Shown here one piece after another: positions 7,460 to 17,368 of a stretch of DNA of 64,000 nt. Position 1 is the first letter of the stretch; every line of letters starts with the position of its first letter. Made by a program: the position numbers and the translations under genes. The DNA lies in contig NZ_JAGQCD010000010.1 of the NCBI RefSeq assembly GCF_024345975.1, positions 1 to 64,000 of the forward strand, in the 5' to 3' direction. The notes beneath the pieces were generated by a model. The model was not told the DNA's origin and searched no databases. It saw only the letters and a list, made by a program, of their open reading frames with translations. This stretch comes from Cyanobium sp. Cruz-8D1 (GTDB taxonomy: Bacteria > Cyanobacteriota > Cyanobacteriia > PCC-6307 > Cyanobiaceae).

Positions 7460-8004
7460 TCATCAGCACCACCAGCCTGATTTCGCTGAGAGAGTTTTTC
7501 AGCAATCATCAGATCCTCATCTGCTTCAACGGGCCCATCTCCACCAACGTGATTGGGGAAATCGGATCCGCTCTTAAGAAACACATTGAATCCAACCATG
7601 CTCCTGAACTGGAGGTGATGGATGTGTTCAGCGTCTATATCGAGATGAGTCAGAATATCAGGAATTATGCAACAAGCAACGGCTTCAGCGATTCCGAGTC
7701 CTCGGCCACGGTCGTCATTGCAGCCGTCGAGGCTGGCCATTACGCCGTGTGTGCAGGTAACCTCGTTGAGATGGAAGATGGTAAAGCCCTGCTGAAACGG
7801 ATCCACGAACTCGCAGACTGCGACAAGGCCCAGCTGAAGCTGCTCTACAAACAGCAGTTGCGCCAGCCCCACACCCAGACCCCTGGCCAGGGAGCCGGCC
7901 TAGGACTGATCGAAATCGCCAGGCGCTCGAGCCAACCCTTGGAGGCCTCCCTTGATCCCCTTGGACCAGGGCGTGCCTTCTTCAGCCTTCGGGCCATCAT
8001 CTGA
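7456..8004 (+). CDS. siaB: SiaB-family protein kinase (DUF6272)
   Basis: The 182-residue product matches the SiaB family, which in P. aeruginosa phosphorylates SiaC and so opposes SiaA. It has a GHKL-like ATP-binding fold: an N-box segment EMSQNIRNYA at residues 63-72 and a glycine-rich G-box GQGAGLGLIEIARRS at 144-158. The N-terminal segment LREFFSNHQILICFNGPIS is typical of the family. The start ATG at 7456 is chosen because the family sequence begins immediately after it and it overlaps the stop of the 26-codon ORF; the frame is open upstream to before 7294 but that part lies over siaA. siaC follows after 4 bp. No membrane span is seen, so it should be cytoplasmic. Confidence 0.85.
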   Translation: MIISTTSLISLREFFSNHQILICFNGPISTNVIGEIGSALKKHIESNHAPELEVMDVFSVYIEMSQNIRNYATSNGFSDSESSATVVIAAVEAGHYAVCAGNLVEMEDGKALLKRIHELADCDKAQLKLLYKQQLRQPHTQTPGQGAGLGLIEIARRSSQPLEASLDPLGPGRAFFSLRAII

Positions 8005-8008
8005 TCCC

Positions 8009-8404
8009 ATGAGCAGCAGCGAAGAACTCAATCTCTCTGTGCCAGGCTCTCAGTCCAGCCCATCGATTCAGGCGGATTGGAAAGCAGGAGTCGTCGTCAT
8101 GAGTGGCGAGTCGTATCCGGAGAATTCATTTGAGCTTTACGATCAGTTGATTCAATGGATTGAAGCCTACCTTTCAAGTGCCGAACATTCCCTTAGGTTG
8201 GAACTGCATTTGAATTATCTCAATACCAGCAGCATTCGATTCATGATCGATATTTTTGACTCGCTGCAAACAGCCTTTGAAAATGGGAAAGAAGTTTTGG
8301 TTCAGTGGATGTTTGACGACAGAAACCCACGCTCCGCCGAACTGGGCTCTGAGTTCAAGGAAGATTATACCTTTCCATTCTTGATTCTCTCTATCAACGC
8401 CTGA
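8009..8404 (+). CDS. siaC: SiaC-family phospho-switch protein (DUF1987)
   Basis: A 131-residue DUF1987/SiaC protein. In P. aeruginosa this small protein binds and activates the diguanylate cyclase SiaD when unphosphorylated, and SiaB phosphorylates a threonine to block this. The phosphosite context is conserved here: LNYLNTSSIRFMID, with Thr73 as the expected acceptor. The rest (SYPENSFELYDQLIQWIEAY in the N-terminal half, FPFLILSI at the end) fits the family. ATG 8009 is preferred over earlier starts because it follows the siaB stop by 4 bp and the family sequence starts after it. Base composition is strikingly low for this chromosome: 51 of 120 bases at 8101-8220 are G or C. Confidence 0.88.
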   Translation: MSSSEELNLSVPGSQSSPSIQADWKAGVVVMSGESYPENSFELYDQLIQWIEAYLSSAEHSLRLELHLNYLNTSSIRFMIDIFDSLQTAFENGKEVLVQWMFDDRNPRSAELGSEFKEDYTFPFLILSINA

Positions 8405-8405
8405 G

Positions 8406-9263
8406 ATGGTTGAGCCTTCCCTCCCAAAGCCTGACGATCAATTGGAACAGGAGGTGATGGCAATTCTAGCCGATCATCGGTATGACAATGATCCCATACG
8501 TCATCTACTTTCTCGCTTGTGGCATCGCATCGAAGAACAGGTTGATCGGCTGGAGAGGGTGGCTGACATCTCTGATCTTTACCAGTCGCATGTTCTCGAA
8601 AACAACCGCAGTCTAGCGAATCGCTACGAGAAACAATTGCGACAGATCAAACGTGTAGTTAGAATTTCAGACCTGTATCAGTCTTCGCTGAAGGAACTGA
8701 ATCTGTCGCTCTTTGAGGCCTCTACCCATGATTCACTGACGGGGGTTTCCAACCGACGTTTCATGGCAGAACGCTGCCTTGAGGAAGACCAGCGAGCCTC
8801 AAGACATGGCTCCACCTACTCGATGATCATTCTGGATGTGGATCATTTCAAATTGATCAACGACGAGTATGGCCATGCCACCGGAGATCTGATGCTGGTG
8901 GACCTCGTCAAGGCCCTCTCCAGCAGCTTGCGTCACTACGACATCATTGCCCGATGGGGAGGCGAAGAATTCATGGCCTTGCTGATTGATGCCGATCTTT
9001 CCACTGCCGAAATCGTGGCCAAGCGTATGTTGAGCAATATTCGTGATATGCGCGTTTCTATCGACGACATGGAATTGAATCTCACGGCCAGTTTGGGGCT
9101 TACCGAGCACAAGTCCGATGAAAATTACGACACCACTTTCCGTCGAGCTGACAAAGCCCTGCTCATGGCCAAGAACGGTGGCCGCGACAGGCTGGTGGTC
9201 ATCGACCCAGCCGACCCCCTCAGCCATCGGGAAATCAGCGCCTTGGCGGCTGGAACTGATTGA
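8406..9263 (+). CDS. siaD: SiaD-like diguanylate cyclase
   Basis: A 285-residue soluble GGDEF protein that should make cyclic di-GMP from two GTP. The active-site loop reads GGEEF (residues 185-189), preceded by the inhibitory I-site RHYD (176-179) at the canonical 5-residue spacing, so product inhibition is expected. Substrate-binding segments HDSLTGVSNRR and ILDVDHFKLINDEYGHATGD are intact. The N-terminal 105 residues are helical and contain a duplicated motif, RVADISDLYQS and RVVRISDLYQS (about 51-61 and 83-93), the likely SiaC-binding region by analogy with P. aeruginosa SiaD. It starts 1 bp after the siaC stop. No membrane span is present. The downstream 115 bp to nrdJ hold no gene. Confidence 0.92.
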   Translation: MVEPSLPKPDDQLEQEVMAILADHRYDNDPIRHLLSRLWHRIEEQVDRLERVADISDLYQSHVLENNRSLANRYEKQLRQIKRVVRISDLYQSSLKELNLSLFEASTHDSLTGVSNRRFMAERCLEEDQRASRHGSTYSMIILDVDHFKLINDEYGHATGDLMLVDLVKALSSSLRHYDIIARWGGEEFMALLIDADLSTAEIVAKRMLSNIRDMRVSIDDMELNLTASLGLTEHKSDENYDTTFRRADKALLMAKNGGRDRLVVIDPADPLSHREISALAAGTD

Positions 9264-9378
9264 GTCTTTTTTGGGCTGATCCATCCAGGGACTGCGCCTG
9301 AAACCTGAGCTAACCGCGCCGCTGGCCTGAGGAAAGGATTCCGTGCATCAAGATCGCTGCAGCCGCCAAGACCGCCGC

Positions 9379-11736
9379 TCAACTTTCTGGTTTGGCCAGA
9401 GGTAGGAGGCACTTATCAGAATCGCAACCGGCAGGACCGGCTTCAACCAGCTCACCTCCGTCATACTTCTGCAAAGCAAGGAAGAAATCGCCGCACTTAC
9501 GACGCTGCTCAACGTCACGGACCATCTGGTGATAGGTGGCCTGATCGATCGGCTCAAAGGGCAATCGGGGGAACGTGGCATTGGCATCAAACCGAGCCAG
9601 AAGAGCAGCGGAGATGTATCCCTCACCATTCTCGATGGTCTGGTGGATCTTGGCGGCCAGTGCCTCGATTTCATGCTCACGAAACTCAACAGTGGCCGAG
9701 GTGTTGTGGGTGGTGAAGTGGCGTTGCACCTGCATGTAGAAATCAAACTGGGCCAGGGCGGAGAAGTTGTTGATCTCCACCTGATCGGCACCAGGCAGGT
9801 TGGCCCAGCTGACCTCGGTGGGGATCTCCACCAGCCACTCGGTGCAGCGCGGATCAAACGGATCGTTCAGCAGACATCCCTGCTCGTCCTTATCCGACTG
9901 GGACGGAACGATCGCGTAGCCATAGTCCATGCAGGCGAGGGCCACCGGATCGTTCTTGCGGAAAGTGATGCGCCGGATGAATCGCTGGGCCTTGGGAGGA
10001 TGCCAGCCAGGGCTGGCGCCGGTGAGCAAGCTCTTGGTGCCAGCCGGTTGGACGGTGGTGCAGCGGTTGGGGCGACGCATGTCGTGGCGATCGCAGTAGT
10101 CCCACACCGCGTCGTGAACGCACTGCTTCCAGCGCGACAGATAGGCCGCTTCCTCGGCCCGGAAGGCACGCCCCTCTTCAGAGTCAGGACGGCCGGCTTC
10201 CCACCACTGCAGCCAAGGGGTGCCGAAGGCATGCACAAAGAAATCGAACAGACCGGTGAAGCTGACACCCACGATCGGATCCCAGGCCCGGCTCTGGCGG
10301 TAACGCTCGACCTCGAAGCGGTGATTCAGCAAGCAGGCCACGGCCAGGCCTCCGGCCTTGAAGGCATCCGCCTGGGCCTGGTGGTCGTGCGGATCGATCC
10401 GATTGAGGTGGATCTCGGCCAGGTTGCAGTGGAAGTCGGCCCCGAGAATCTCACCGCAAGGGTTGAGCCCGTAGCGGCCAAGCCGATGTTCGAGCTCGGC
10501 GTCGCTGATCTGGGGATGGTGCAGCTGCAGCCAGCGGCCGGCCTCCTGCTTGCCCTGGTCGCAGTAGAGGCCGATGAACTCGGTGCGCAACTCGGGGGTG
10601 GTGAGCAGGTCGGCATTGGAGCGGGCAATCGCCTCGGGGGCGAACTGGATGGCTCCCTCCCCCGACTGGAACTGCTTGTTGACCGCCTCTAACACCACCT
10701 CGCGGCTGGGCCGGACATGGAACACCCGGGTGTGGTTGGCCATGCGCAGGGCATCGCGCTCAGGGTCGATGCGCCAATTGCCCTGGGCATCCTGTTGCCA
10801 GAGGTTCTCCTTGGCACCGAGGGCGGAATCATCGTCGGCGCAGAACTGGCGCATGCCGGCGCTGCGGCGGATGTTGCCGGCCACGATGGTCACTGCCGCT
10901 TCATCGATCAGCAGACAGCACTCCACCGAGGTGAGCTGGCGGCCCCTGGCCTTGTTGAGGATCTGGGCGACACGGCCGTAGAGATCCCTCAACTTGACGG
11001 GGTTGGCCATGCCGCCAAAGCCCTTGAGGGTTTCACCCACGGGACGCACATCGGAGAGATCCACCGACACATGGACGGGGCCGTCAAAGCGCTCATCGCT
11101 GCAGAGTTTGAGCAGCAGCCGGTAGCTTTCCACCCAGCCGGCTCGGGTGTCGCCCACCCGCACGCTGACCTGCTGGCCCTCAATCCGGTGGCTGGTCTGC
11201 TGCTGACGAGAACCGATCGGCGTCACGCCGATGTCGGTGACCCCATCGATGACGAGGGTGTTGCGCACCTTCGGCAGACGGGCGATCAGGTGGGGCTCGA
11301 TGATGGCCCCGGTGCCACAGCCCATCATCGCCAGATCCATCATCAGGGCGAAGGCTTCCCAGTCCACCAGATTGGTGGACGTGCAGTTGTAGGCACCGGA
11401 GAAGTTTTCGGGTTGCTCGATCCACTCGGTGCCGCCGATCCACAGCCAGCGGCCGGACGGCAGCGCCATCTGATGGCGCTGCATGCGTCGGATCAGTTCC
11501 ACCTCGTCGGGTGCGAGGGAGCCGAGCACCCGCAGGCCTTCGAGGTTGCGCTCGGCCACCTCATGCCAACTCTCCCGACCGCCGCTGGCGGTCTTGCGGC
11601 TGTAAGTGCGATAGAAGACCGGATAGGCCGCCGGGGCGGTGAGCGGAAAATCAGCCGACGGCGTGATGATCCCTTCGCTTCCAGAGGATGTCGCCGCCGT
11701 GGCGGGCGTGGCTGGACGGGCGGCGGACAGGGTCAC
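9379..11736 (-). CDS. nrdJ: class II (adenosylcobalamin-dependent) ribonucleotide reductase
   Basis: A 785-residue monomeric class II reductase that makes deoxyribonucleotides using vitamin B12 without oxygen. Visible features are the substrate-site cysteines in [14 protein letters not shown] and [11 protein letters not shown], the catalytic NPCGEIL motif (Asn, Cys, Glu), the [12 protein letters not shown] loop, and the C-terminal redox pair CDSDKC. The order and size match the ribonucleoside-triphosphate reductase of marine and freshwater Synechococcus. The frame is open to 11805, but the first 23 codons look like upstream sequence; GTG at 11736 (VTLSAARP) is my preferred start, without a clear ribosome site. 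No cobalamin riboswitch was recognised in the 110 bp upstream. It is divergent from the methyltransferase gene. Confidence 0.9.
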   Translation of the reverse strand: MTLSAARPATPATAATSSGSEGIITPSADFPLTAPAAYPVFYRTYSRKTASGGRESWHEVAERNLEGLRVLGSLAPDEVELIRRMQRHQMALPSGRWLWIGGTEWIEQPENFSGAYNCTSTNLVDWEAFALMMDLAMMGCGTGAIIEPHLIARLPKVRNTLVIDGVTDIGVTPIGSRQQQTSHRIEGQQVSVRVGDTRAGWVESYRLLLKLCSDERFDGPVHVSVDLSDVRPVGETLKGFGGMANPVKLRDLYGRVAQILNKARGRQLTSVECCLLIDEAAVTIVAGNIRRSAGMRQFCADDDSALGAKENLWQQDAQGNWRIDPERDALRMANHTRVFHVRPSREVVLEAVNKQFQSGEGAIQFAPEAIARSNADLLTTPELRTEFIGLYCDQGKQEAGRWLQLHHPQISDAELEHRLGRYGLNPCGEILGADFHCNLAEIHLNRIDPHDHQAQADAFKAGGLAVACLLNHRFEVERYRQSRAWDPIVGVSFTGLFDFFVHAFGTPWLQWWEAGRPDSEEGRAFRAEEAAYLSRWKQCVHDAVWDYCDRHDMRRPNRCTTVQPAGTKSLLTGASPGWHPPKAQRFIRRITFRKNDPVALACMDYGYAIVPSQSDKDEQGCLLNDPFDPRCTEWLVEIPTEVSWANLPGADQVEINNFSALAQFDFYMQVQRHFTTHNTSATVEFREHEIEALAAKIHQTIENGEGYISAALLARFDANATFPRLPFEPIDQATYHQMVRDVEQRRKCGDFFLALQKYDGGELVEAGPAGCDSDKCLLPLAKPES

Positions 11737-11846
11737 GGTGGGTACGGCCGAGGCGTGCTGGAAACCATAACGCCACCTGTAGGGTCTGCAACGGCACCCT
11801 CCCACCAGCCACGGTGCCTACAGAGGCGAACTGGGAGGGTGGCCAG

Positions 11847-12539
11847 ATGGAGCGACGCTGCGAACCGGAGCTGATGGAGGACGCGCTGCAGGCCGAGGCC
11901 TATGCAGCGGCGGATTTCTCCCGTAGCGACCAGGCGGTCCTAGGCAGGATCGAAACCCTGCTGGGATCTCGGGGGGAAGGGGACGGGGAAGGTCTGCATG
12001 TGGTGGATCTGGGCTGCGGGCCCGGCAACATCGCCTTGCTTCTGGCCCGACGCTGGCCCGAGGCCAACGTGATGGGGATCGATGGCTCCGCCGCGATGCT
12101 GGCCATCGCCGAGCGGCGGCGACGCGCCGATCCCGCCGGCACGGGCCGCCTGCAGTTCCGCCAACTGGTCCTGCCCAGCCCACAGCTGGAGGGACCCGTC
12201 AGTGCCGTTGTCAGCAACAGCCTGCTGCACCATCTCCATGACCCCGGCGTGTTCTGGCAGAGCGTGCGGCAGCTCTCAGCACCGGGCACGAGCCTCTACG
12301 TGAGGGATTTGCGACGGCCCGCGAGCGACACCGAACTGGACGCCCTGGTGCACCGCCATGCCGCTTCGGCACCGGAGGTCTTGCGGCGGGACTATGCCCA
12401 TTCCCTGCGGGCCGCCTTCACCTGCGCCGAGGTGGTGGGCCAACTTGAGGCCGCCGGGCTCGAAGGCCTGCAGGTGCTGGAGGTGGACGACCGCTATCTG
12501 GAGATCCAGGGCCCCAGCCTGCCTGGCAGGCTGGCTTGA
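11847..12539 (+). CDS. class I SAM-dependent methyltransferase, substrate unknown
   Basis: A 230-residue Rossmann-type methyltransferase. Motif I is [19 protein letters not shown] (about residues 54-72), followed by the acidic ribose-binding segment [11 protein letters not shown], and motif [12 protein letters not shown]. The substrate cannot be named. The start ATG at 11847 has a GGGAGG ribosome site about 8 bases upstream; the frame is open further 5' but that part overlaps the divergent nrdJ promoter region. The stop TGA shares one base with the prfC start (TGATG), so the two are co-translated. A link to translation, for example methylation of a factor or rRNA, is only suggested by that coupling. 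Confidence 0.8.
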   Translation: MERRCEPELMEDALQAEAYAAADFSRSDQAVLGRIETLLGSRGEGDGEGLHVVDLGCGPGNIALLLARRWPEANVMGIDGSAAMLAIAERRRRADPAGTGRLQFRQLVLPSPQLEGPVSAVVSNSLLHHLHDPGVFWQSVRQLSAPGTSLYVRDLRRPASDTELDALVHRHAASAPEVLRRDYAHSLRAAFTCAEVVGQLEAAGLEGLQVLEVDDRYLEIQGPSLPGRLA

Positions 12540-14191
12540 TGGTCACCAGCTCCTCGTCTGCCCCTGTTCCTGATTTCGACGCCGCGGCCCTGGCGGCGGC
12601 GGTGAGTCGGCGGCGCAATTTCGCGATCATTTCCCACCCCGATGCGGGCAAGACCACCCTCACCGAGAAGCTGCTCCTCTACGGCGGTGCCATCCAGCAG
12701 GCCGGGGCGGTGAAAGCCAAGGGGGAACAGCGCAAGGTGACCTCCGACTGGATGGAACTGGAGAAGCAGCGCGGCATCTCGATCACCTCGACCGTGCTCC
12801 AGTTTGATTACGCCGGCAGCACGATCAACCTGCTCGACACCCCCGGCCACCAGGACTTCTCCGAGGACACCTACCGGACCCTGGCCGCCGCTGACAACGC
12901 CGTGATGCTGGTGGATGCGGCCAAGGGTCTCGAACCGCAGACCCGCAAACTGTTCGAGGTCTGCCGAATGCGGCGGATCCCGATCTTTACCTTCATCAAC
13001 AAGATGGACCGGCCGGGGCGTGACCCCCTAGAGCTGATCGATGAGATCGAGCAGGAGCTGGGCCTGGCCTGCTGGCCGGTCAACTGGCCGATCGGCAGCG
13101 GCGACCGTTTCCGGGGCGTGATCGACAGGCGCTCCCAGGATCTGCTGCTGTTCGAACGGGCTGAACGCGGCCGGCAGAGCCTGGAGCGGCGCCTGGCTCC
13201 CGGGGATCCCGACCGCGCTCAGCGGGTGGAAGCGGAGTTGCTGGAGCAGGCCCTGGAGGAACTGGAGCTGGTGGAGGGCGCCGGAGCGGCCCTGGATCTG
13301 GAGCAGGTGCACGCCGGTGAGCTGAGTCCGGTGTTCTTCGGTTCGGCGATGACCAATTTCGGGGTGCGTCCCTTCCTTGATGCCTTCCTGGGGCTGGCCC
13401 AGCCCCCGGTGGCCCGCGAGAGCGACCAGGGGCCGGTGGATCCGCTGCGGCCGGAGTTCAGCGGCTTCGTCTTCAAGCTGCAAGCCAACATGGACCCCCG
13501 CCACCGGGACCGGGTGGCCTTCGTTCGGGTCTGCAGTGGCCGCTTCGAAAAGGACATGAACGTGCGCCACGCCCGCAGTGGGCGCACCATCCGCCTGTCG
13601 CGGCCCCAGAAGCTGTTTGGCCAGGACCGCGAGGTGGTGGACGACGCCTACCCCGGCGATGTGATCGGCCTCAACAACCCCGGCATGTTCGCCATCGGCG
13701 ACACCCTCTACACTGGTTCCCGGGTGGAATACGAGGGCATTCCCTGCTTCTCGCCCGAGATCTTCGCCTGGCTGCGCAATCCCAATCCCTCGGCCTTCAA
13801 GAGCTTCCGCAAGGGGGTGAACGAGCTGCGCGAGGAGGGGGCCGTTCAGGTGCTCTACGACATCGACCCCAGCAAGCGGGATCCGATCCTGGCGGCGGTG
13901 GGCCAGCTGCAGCTTGAAGTGGTCCAGTATCGTCTCGAGAACGAATATGGCGTCACCAGCCGGCTGGAACCGCTGGAATTCAGCGTTGCCCGCTGGGTGA
14001 GCGGCGGTTGGCCGGCCCTCGAGAGCGTCGGCCGTCTGTTCAACTGCAAGACGGTTCGCGATGCCTGGGACCGGCCGGTGCTGCTGTTCCGCAACGACTG
14101 GAATCTGCACCAACTGCAGGAGGACCATCCGCAGCTGGAGCTGCACGGGGTGGCGCCTGTGGTGAGTGGCGTGGAACCCATCGCCCTCTGA
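12539..14191 (+). CDS. prfC: peptide chain release factor 3
   Basis: A 550-residue translational GTPase that recycles release factors RF1 and RF2 from the ribosome. G1 is [15 protein letters not shown], the switch region contains RGISITST, G3 is [14 protein letters not shown], and G4 is NKMD, in the order and spacing of RF3 (about 530-550 residues). The C-terminal domain with [16 protein letters not shown] is typical for RF3. ATG at 12539 is used; a TTG one codon earlier also lies in frame. It overlaps the methyltransferase stop by one base. Downstream, AGGGTC (14195-14200) can pair with GACCCT (14221-14226), a weak hairpin without a T-tract. Confidence 0.95.
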   Translation: MVTSSSSAPVPDFDAAALAAAVSRRRNFAIISHPDAGKTTLTEKLLLYGGAIQQAGAVKAKGEQRKVTSDWMELEKQRGISITSTVLQFDYAGSTINLLDTPGHQDFSEDTYRTLAAADNAVMLVDAAKGLEPQTRKLFEVCRMRRIPIFTFINKMDRPGRDPLELIDEIEQELGLACWPVNWPIGSGDRFRGVIDRRSQDLLLFERAERGRQSLERRLAPGDPDRAQRVEAELLEQALEELELVEGAGAALDLEQVHAGELSPVFFGSAMTNFGVRPFLDAFLGLAQPPVARESDQGPVDPLRPEFSGFVFKLQANMDPRHRDRVAFVRVCSGRFEKDMNVRHARSGRTIRLSRPQKLFGQDREVVDDAYPGDVIGLNNPGMFAIGDTLYTGSRVEYEGIPCFSPEIFAWLRNPNPSAFKSFRKGVNELREEGAVQVLYDIDPSKRDPILAAVGQLQLEVVQYRLENEYGVTSRLEPLEFSVARWVSGGWPALESVGRLFNCKTVRDAWDRPVLLFRNDWNLHQLQEDHPQLELHGVAPVVSGVEPIAL

Positions 14192-14256
14192 GCCAGGGTC
14201 CCGACGGCGCCACGGGAGGAGACCCTCCCTCGCGCCAGGCGATCGGAGAGGGCAGA

Positions 14257-14538
14257 ATGAAGCAACAATTTGTCACGCCGCAGCGGACGGTCACAGCGAT
14301 GCCTCGATCCGTGACGCCATCCCAGCTCTGGCTGGTGCGTCCCCGCAGCGACGGGGGCAGTGATTACGTCAGTTTCCAGCCCTCGCAAGGGGCCGTGGAG
14401 ATGCGTGAGGGCAGCCACCTGCCGCCCCAGATGCCTCTGCTCAAACGGCGCCGTTCGCTGGCCATCGAGGAAGCCGAGGCCTGCACCCGCCGACTGCAAC
14501 AGGAAGCGGGATATCACCGCAGTGAACCGCTTTTTTAG
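14257..14538 (+). CDS. small basic protein, possibly DUF1651-like
   Basis: A 93-residue protein without membrane spans. The region SQLWLVRPRSDGGSDYVSF resembles the small cyanobacterial DUF1651 family, but I am not certain. A conserved-looking basic segment PLLKRRRSLAIEEAEACTRRLQQ follows. The ATG at 14257 has GAGAGGG upstream and is preferred; an internal ATG at residue 15 (MPRSVTPSQLW) is possible. The last codons include a T-run (CCGCTTTTTTAG) that pairs weakly with AGCGG 12 bases earlier, so the gene may end inside its own terminator. It stands alone between prfC and the CPP1-like gene. Function is unknown. Confidence 0.6.
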   Translation: MKQQFVTPQRTVTAMPRSVTPSQLWLVRPRSDGGSDYVSFQPSQGAVEMREGSHLPPQMPLLKRRRSLAIEEAEACTRRLQQEAGYHRSEPLF

Positions 14539-14562
14539 TCCTGGCTCGATACGATCGGTGGT

Positions 14563-15249
14563 ATGAACCAAGGATCTGACCTGGCCCAGCCGTCCCCTGA
14601 CGCCTCCGATCCGTATGAGCGGCTCGGCGTTGCTCCTGATGCTTCCTTCGACACTGTCCAGGAGGCCAAGCTGGCGCGGCTGGATGAGGCCGGTGACGAC
14701 CCCATGGTTCGCTCTCGCATCGAGGCCGCCTACGACGCGGTGTTGATGGATCGCTTGAAGGAACGCCAGCAGGGCCGGGTCAGCAGCGCCGCCCGCTCCG
14801 CCTCCCAGAGGGAACAGGCCTCACCGCCACCGAGCCGTCCGGCCCTGTCCGCCCTGCCGAGCCTGCCCCAGCTCCCCCCATCCCGGCTTCCCCGTCCCAG
14901 CTTCTCCCTGCCCCAGCTGCAGTTGGCCACCGGCCGGGAACTCTGGTTTCCCCTGGCGGCCGATGGGGTGCTGCTGGTGTTGCTCGTGCTGATGCCCGGA
15001 GCCGCCCCCGAACTGCTGACGGCGCTGGCCACCGGGGTCACCCTGCTCAACCTGCAGCGGCGCCGTGGCAAGTTCCTGGCAGCGGTGGGCTGGTCCTTCG
15101 CCCTGCTTTGCCTGGGTCTGATCCTGGGCGGTCTGCTGGCGAGCGGATTCGGCCCCAGCCTCAGCCAATCCCTGCCGGTGACCAGCCTGCAGCTGCAGAG
15201 CATCCCGGCCATCCTGCTGCTGCTGCTCGGCGCCCTGCTGATCGCCTAA
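14563..15249 (+). CDS. CPP1-like J-domain-derived membrane protein (DUF3353)
   Basis: A 228-residue member of the CPP1-like family, named after the plant protein that stabilises light-dependent protochlorophyllide oxidoreductase. The N-terminus is a degenerate J-like domain ([21 protein letters not shown], about residues 18-38) without the HPD motif, so it should not stimulate Hsp70 in the normal way. A Pro/Ser-rich linker follows, then three or four membrane spans from about residue 125 to the end. The start ATG at 14563 is the first in frame. Its 3' end overlaps that of hslO by 4 bp on the other strand. A role in chlorophyll synthesis is inferred from the plant homologue. Confidence 0.85.
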   Translation: MNQGSDLAQPSPDASDPYERLGVAPDASFDTVQEAKLARLDEAGDDPMVRSRIEAAYDAVLMDRLKERQQGRVSSAARSASQREQASPPPSRPALSALPSLPQLPPSRLPRPSFSLPQLQLATGRELWFPLAADGVLLVLLVLMPGAAPELLTALATGVTLLNLQRRRGKFLAAVGWSFALLCLGLILGGLLASGFGPSLSQSLPVTSLQLQSIPAILLLLLGALLIA

Positions 15250-16166
15250 CTCACAGGGGCCAGCTCATCGATCAGTTCCTGCAACTCGGCGGCCTCCACC
15301 CGGTACACCGCATTGCAGAAATGGCAGGTCAGCTCCGCTTGGCCGTCCTGATGGAGCATGTCGGTGAGTTCATCGCGGCCCAGCAGCTTCAGGGCGCTGA
15401 CGCTGCGGTGGCGGCTGCAGGGACAGTGGAACTGGACGGTCTGCTCGATCGAACCTGCCTCGAGGGGCTGGGGATCGAGGTCCGGAAAGATGTCCTCGAA
15501 CAGGGCATGGAGCTGGTCGGCATTGGCGGCGAGCCGCTCGCTGAAGCCACTGATTTCCCGGCAGCGCTCCTCCAACAGGGCCACCAGGGCCGGTTCCCGC
15601 GCCGCTTTCGGCAGCACCTGCACCAGCACACCCCCGGCGCAACGGACGCCGGTGCTGTCGATCGTCTCGCCGACGAACAGGGCCGAAGGGGTCTGCTCGG
15701 AGTGGAGCAGGTAGGAGGCCACGTCCTCGCCGATGCCGCCGCTCACCAGCTCCACGGTGCTGCTGAAGGGTTCCCCCTGGCCCCGGTCCCGCACCACGTG
15801 CAGGTAACCGGTGCCGGTGGCGCGGCGGAAGTCGAACTGGTGGCCCCCGGCCGCATCGCTCAGCAGATCCAGCTCCAGCTCGGGCCGGCCCACGTAGCCG
15901 CGCACCGTGCCATCCCGGCCCGCATCCACCATCAGACCGCGCAGGGGACCATCGGACTGAATGCGCAGGTTGACCCGACCATGGGCCACCTTCATCGAGC
16001 TGGCCAGCAGCAGGCCCGCGCTCATGGCCCTGCCCAGCAGGGCCGTTGTGAGGAAGGAGAGACCATGGCGTTGGCTGGCCTGGCGGCTGGCGGACGTGGT
16101 GGTGACCGCCACCATGCGAATGCCACCACCGGCACCGGTGGCCCTCAGCAAGCGATCCCCCATCAA
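15246..16166 (-). CDS. hslO: Hsp33 redox-regulated chaperone
   Basis: A 306-residue Hsp33. The C-terminal zinc centre that senses oxidation is present as CPCSR (about residues 248-252) and CHFC (about 282-285), giving the four cysteines that bind Zn2+ when reduced and form disulfides when oxidised. The N-terminal domain contains the usual [18 protein letters not shown] and [18 protein letters not shown] segments. The first two codons are both Met; either may be used. Hsp33 holds unfolding proteins during oxidative and heat stress in the cytoplasm, relevant in a phototroph. It overlaps the CPP1-like gene at its 3' end and precedes the ABC ATPase gene on the same strand. Confidence 0.95.
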   Translation of the reverse strand: MMGDRLLRATGAGGGIRMVAVTTTSASRQASQRHGLSFLTTALLGRAMSAGLLLASSMKVAHGRVNLRIQSDGPLRGLMVDAGRDGTVRGYVGRPELELDLLSDAAGGHQFDFRRATGTGYLHVVRDRGQGEPFSSTVELVSGGIGEDVASYLLHSEQTPSALFVGETIDSTGVRCAGGVLVQVLPKAAREPALVALLEERCREISGFSERLAANADQLHALFEDIFPDLDPQPLEAGSIEQTVQFHCPCSRHRSVSALKLLGRDELTDMLHQDGQAELTCHFCNAVYRVEAAELQELIDELAPVS

Positions 16167-16188
16167 GCCGTTCCCTGTGATCCGGTCG

Positions 16189-16842
16189 TCATCGTAAGGA
16201 GCCGGACTGCAGCGCCTCCAGGGGCCTCAGGGTTCCCTGCTCCAGACGCCAACCTCGCTCGATGACGCCCCGGAACAGTTCGGGTTCGTGGGTGACCACC
16301 AGCAGGGCCCGTTCTTTGGCCAGATCCCCCAGCAACTGGAGCACCTCTTCCCGCACGGTCCAGTCGAGGCCGGCGGTGGGTTCATCCAGCAACAACACCC
16401 TGGCCTCACGCACCAGCTGGACCGCCAGGGCCAGGCGGCGCTGCTGGCCGCCGCTGAGGCGTTCCGGCGCCTGCTGCAGGGAGAGCCTGCCGAGGCCCAC
16501 CTGCTCCAGGACAGCCTCGGCCTTCTCGGCGGTGAGGCGGCGCTGGCCCAGCTTCAATTCCTGACCCACCGTCAGGCCGAGGAAATGGCGTTCCGGGAAC
16601 TGGAACACCAGCCCGCACAGCCAGCGCCGCTGACGGCTGCTGAGGACCTCGCCCTGCCAGAGGAAGCGACCGGCGTCGGCGTCGGCCAAGCCGCAGATCA
16701 CCTCCAGCAACGTCGTCTTGCCGCTACCGCTGCGGCCGGCCACCAGGGCCGGAGATCCCACCGTCAGCTGCAGCGACACGTCCGCCAGCACCGGCGCCGG
16801 CGCCGTGGCGGGGTGGTACCGCAGACCGATGACATCGAGCAT
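16189..16842 (-). CDS. ABC transporter ATP-binding protein, partner unknown
   Basis: A 217-residue ATPase subunit: Walker [10 protein letters not shown] (about 35-43), Q-loop in [11 protein letters not shown], signature [12 protein letters not shown], Walker [13 protein letters not shown], and the switch His in VVTHEP. The form is close to energy-coupling-factor or cobalt-type ATPases of cyanobacteria. ATG 16842 ([11 protein letters not shown]) is chosen because the domain starts there; the frame is open to 16956 but that segment crosses the DUF3531 promoter region. No permease or substrate-binding gene is adjacent, so substrate and direction are unknown. It is followed by hslO on the same strand with a 22-bp gap. 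Confidence 0.85.
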   Translation of the reverse strand: MLDVIGLRYHPATAPAPVLADVSLQLTVGSPALVAGRSGSGKTTLLEVICGLADADAGRFLWQGEVLSSRQRRWLCGLVFQFPERHFLGLTVGQELKLGQRRLTAEKAEAVLEQVGLGRLSLQQAPERLSGGQQRRLALAVQLVREARVLLLDEPTAGLDWTVREEVLQLLGDLAKERALLVVTHEPELFRGVIERGWRLEQGTLRPLEALQSGSLR

Positions 16843-16921
16843 GGCACCAGCATGCCGCCCGGCCCTGCGGCGGGGGAGCGTGTTGGATGGGAGGACGTGC
16901 GCGCCGTTCGCCCCTTTCCCC

Positions 16922-17368
16922 ATGGATGTCCGATTTCGCGAGGTGGATCCGTTCAACTGCTGGATCTGGCTGCACTTCTCCGACCAGCCCGGTGGCGCCG
17001 AGCGGGGCTACGTGGAAACGGCCCTCGACAGCTGGTTCTTCCTGGGCAAGCTGGGCGCCTTCAACGCCGAGAACCTGCAGACCCATGAAGGGGGTGTGGA
17101 TCTCGGTTGGCTCCCTTACGACACCGAGGCCGCCGAGCGCAGTCTGCCGGCCCTGATGCACAACATGGGGCCGATGGAATACCAGGACGACTGGGCGCGC
17201 TGCTGGGTCGACCTGGGCACCAGCGATGCCCTGGCCCTCGATGTGCTGATCAACGCCCTGCGTCAGCTCGACAATGACGTGCTGGAGATCACCGAGCTGG
17301 TGATCGGCGGGCTGAACGAGGACTGGCCGATCGAGGAGGAACCCGACAGCCCCTTCTCCAGGGACTGA
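16922..17368 (+). CDS. DUF3531 family protein
   Basis: A 148-residue soluble protein of the cyanobacteria/chloroplast-restricted DUF3531 family, recognisable by VDPFNCWIWLHF, the VETALDSWFFLGKLGAFNAEN block and the acidic end LNEDWPIEEE. Function is unknown. ATG 16922 is preferred because the family sequence starts there; a GGGAGG at 16890 is too distant to serve it. The stop TGA shares a base with the rsmE start (TGATG), so the two genes form an operon, and a role near ribosome or RNA processing may be guessed from this. It is divergent from the ABC ATPase gene with 79 bp between starts. Confidence 0.8.
   Translation: MDVRFREVDPFNCWIWLHFSDQPGGAERGYVETALDSWFFLGKLGAFNAENLQTHEGGVDLGWLPYDTEAAERSLPALMHNMGPMEYQDDWARCWVDLGTSDALALDVLINALRQLDNDVLEITELVIGGLNEDWPIEEEPDSPFSRD

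Noticed and set aside
9264-9290. T-run after siaD as intrinsic terminator
   Set aside because: CTTTTTTGG is present but I found no stable stem immediately before it.
11737-11846. Cobalamin riboswitch upstream of nrdJ
   Set aside because: The gap is only 110 bp and no B12-box-like sequence was recognised.
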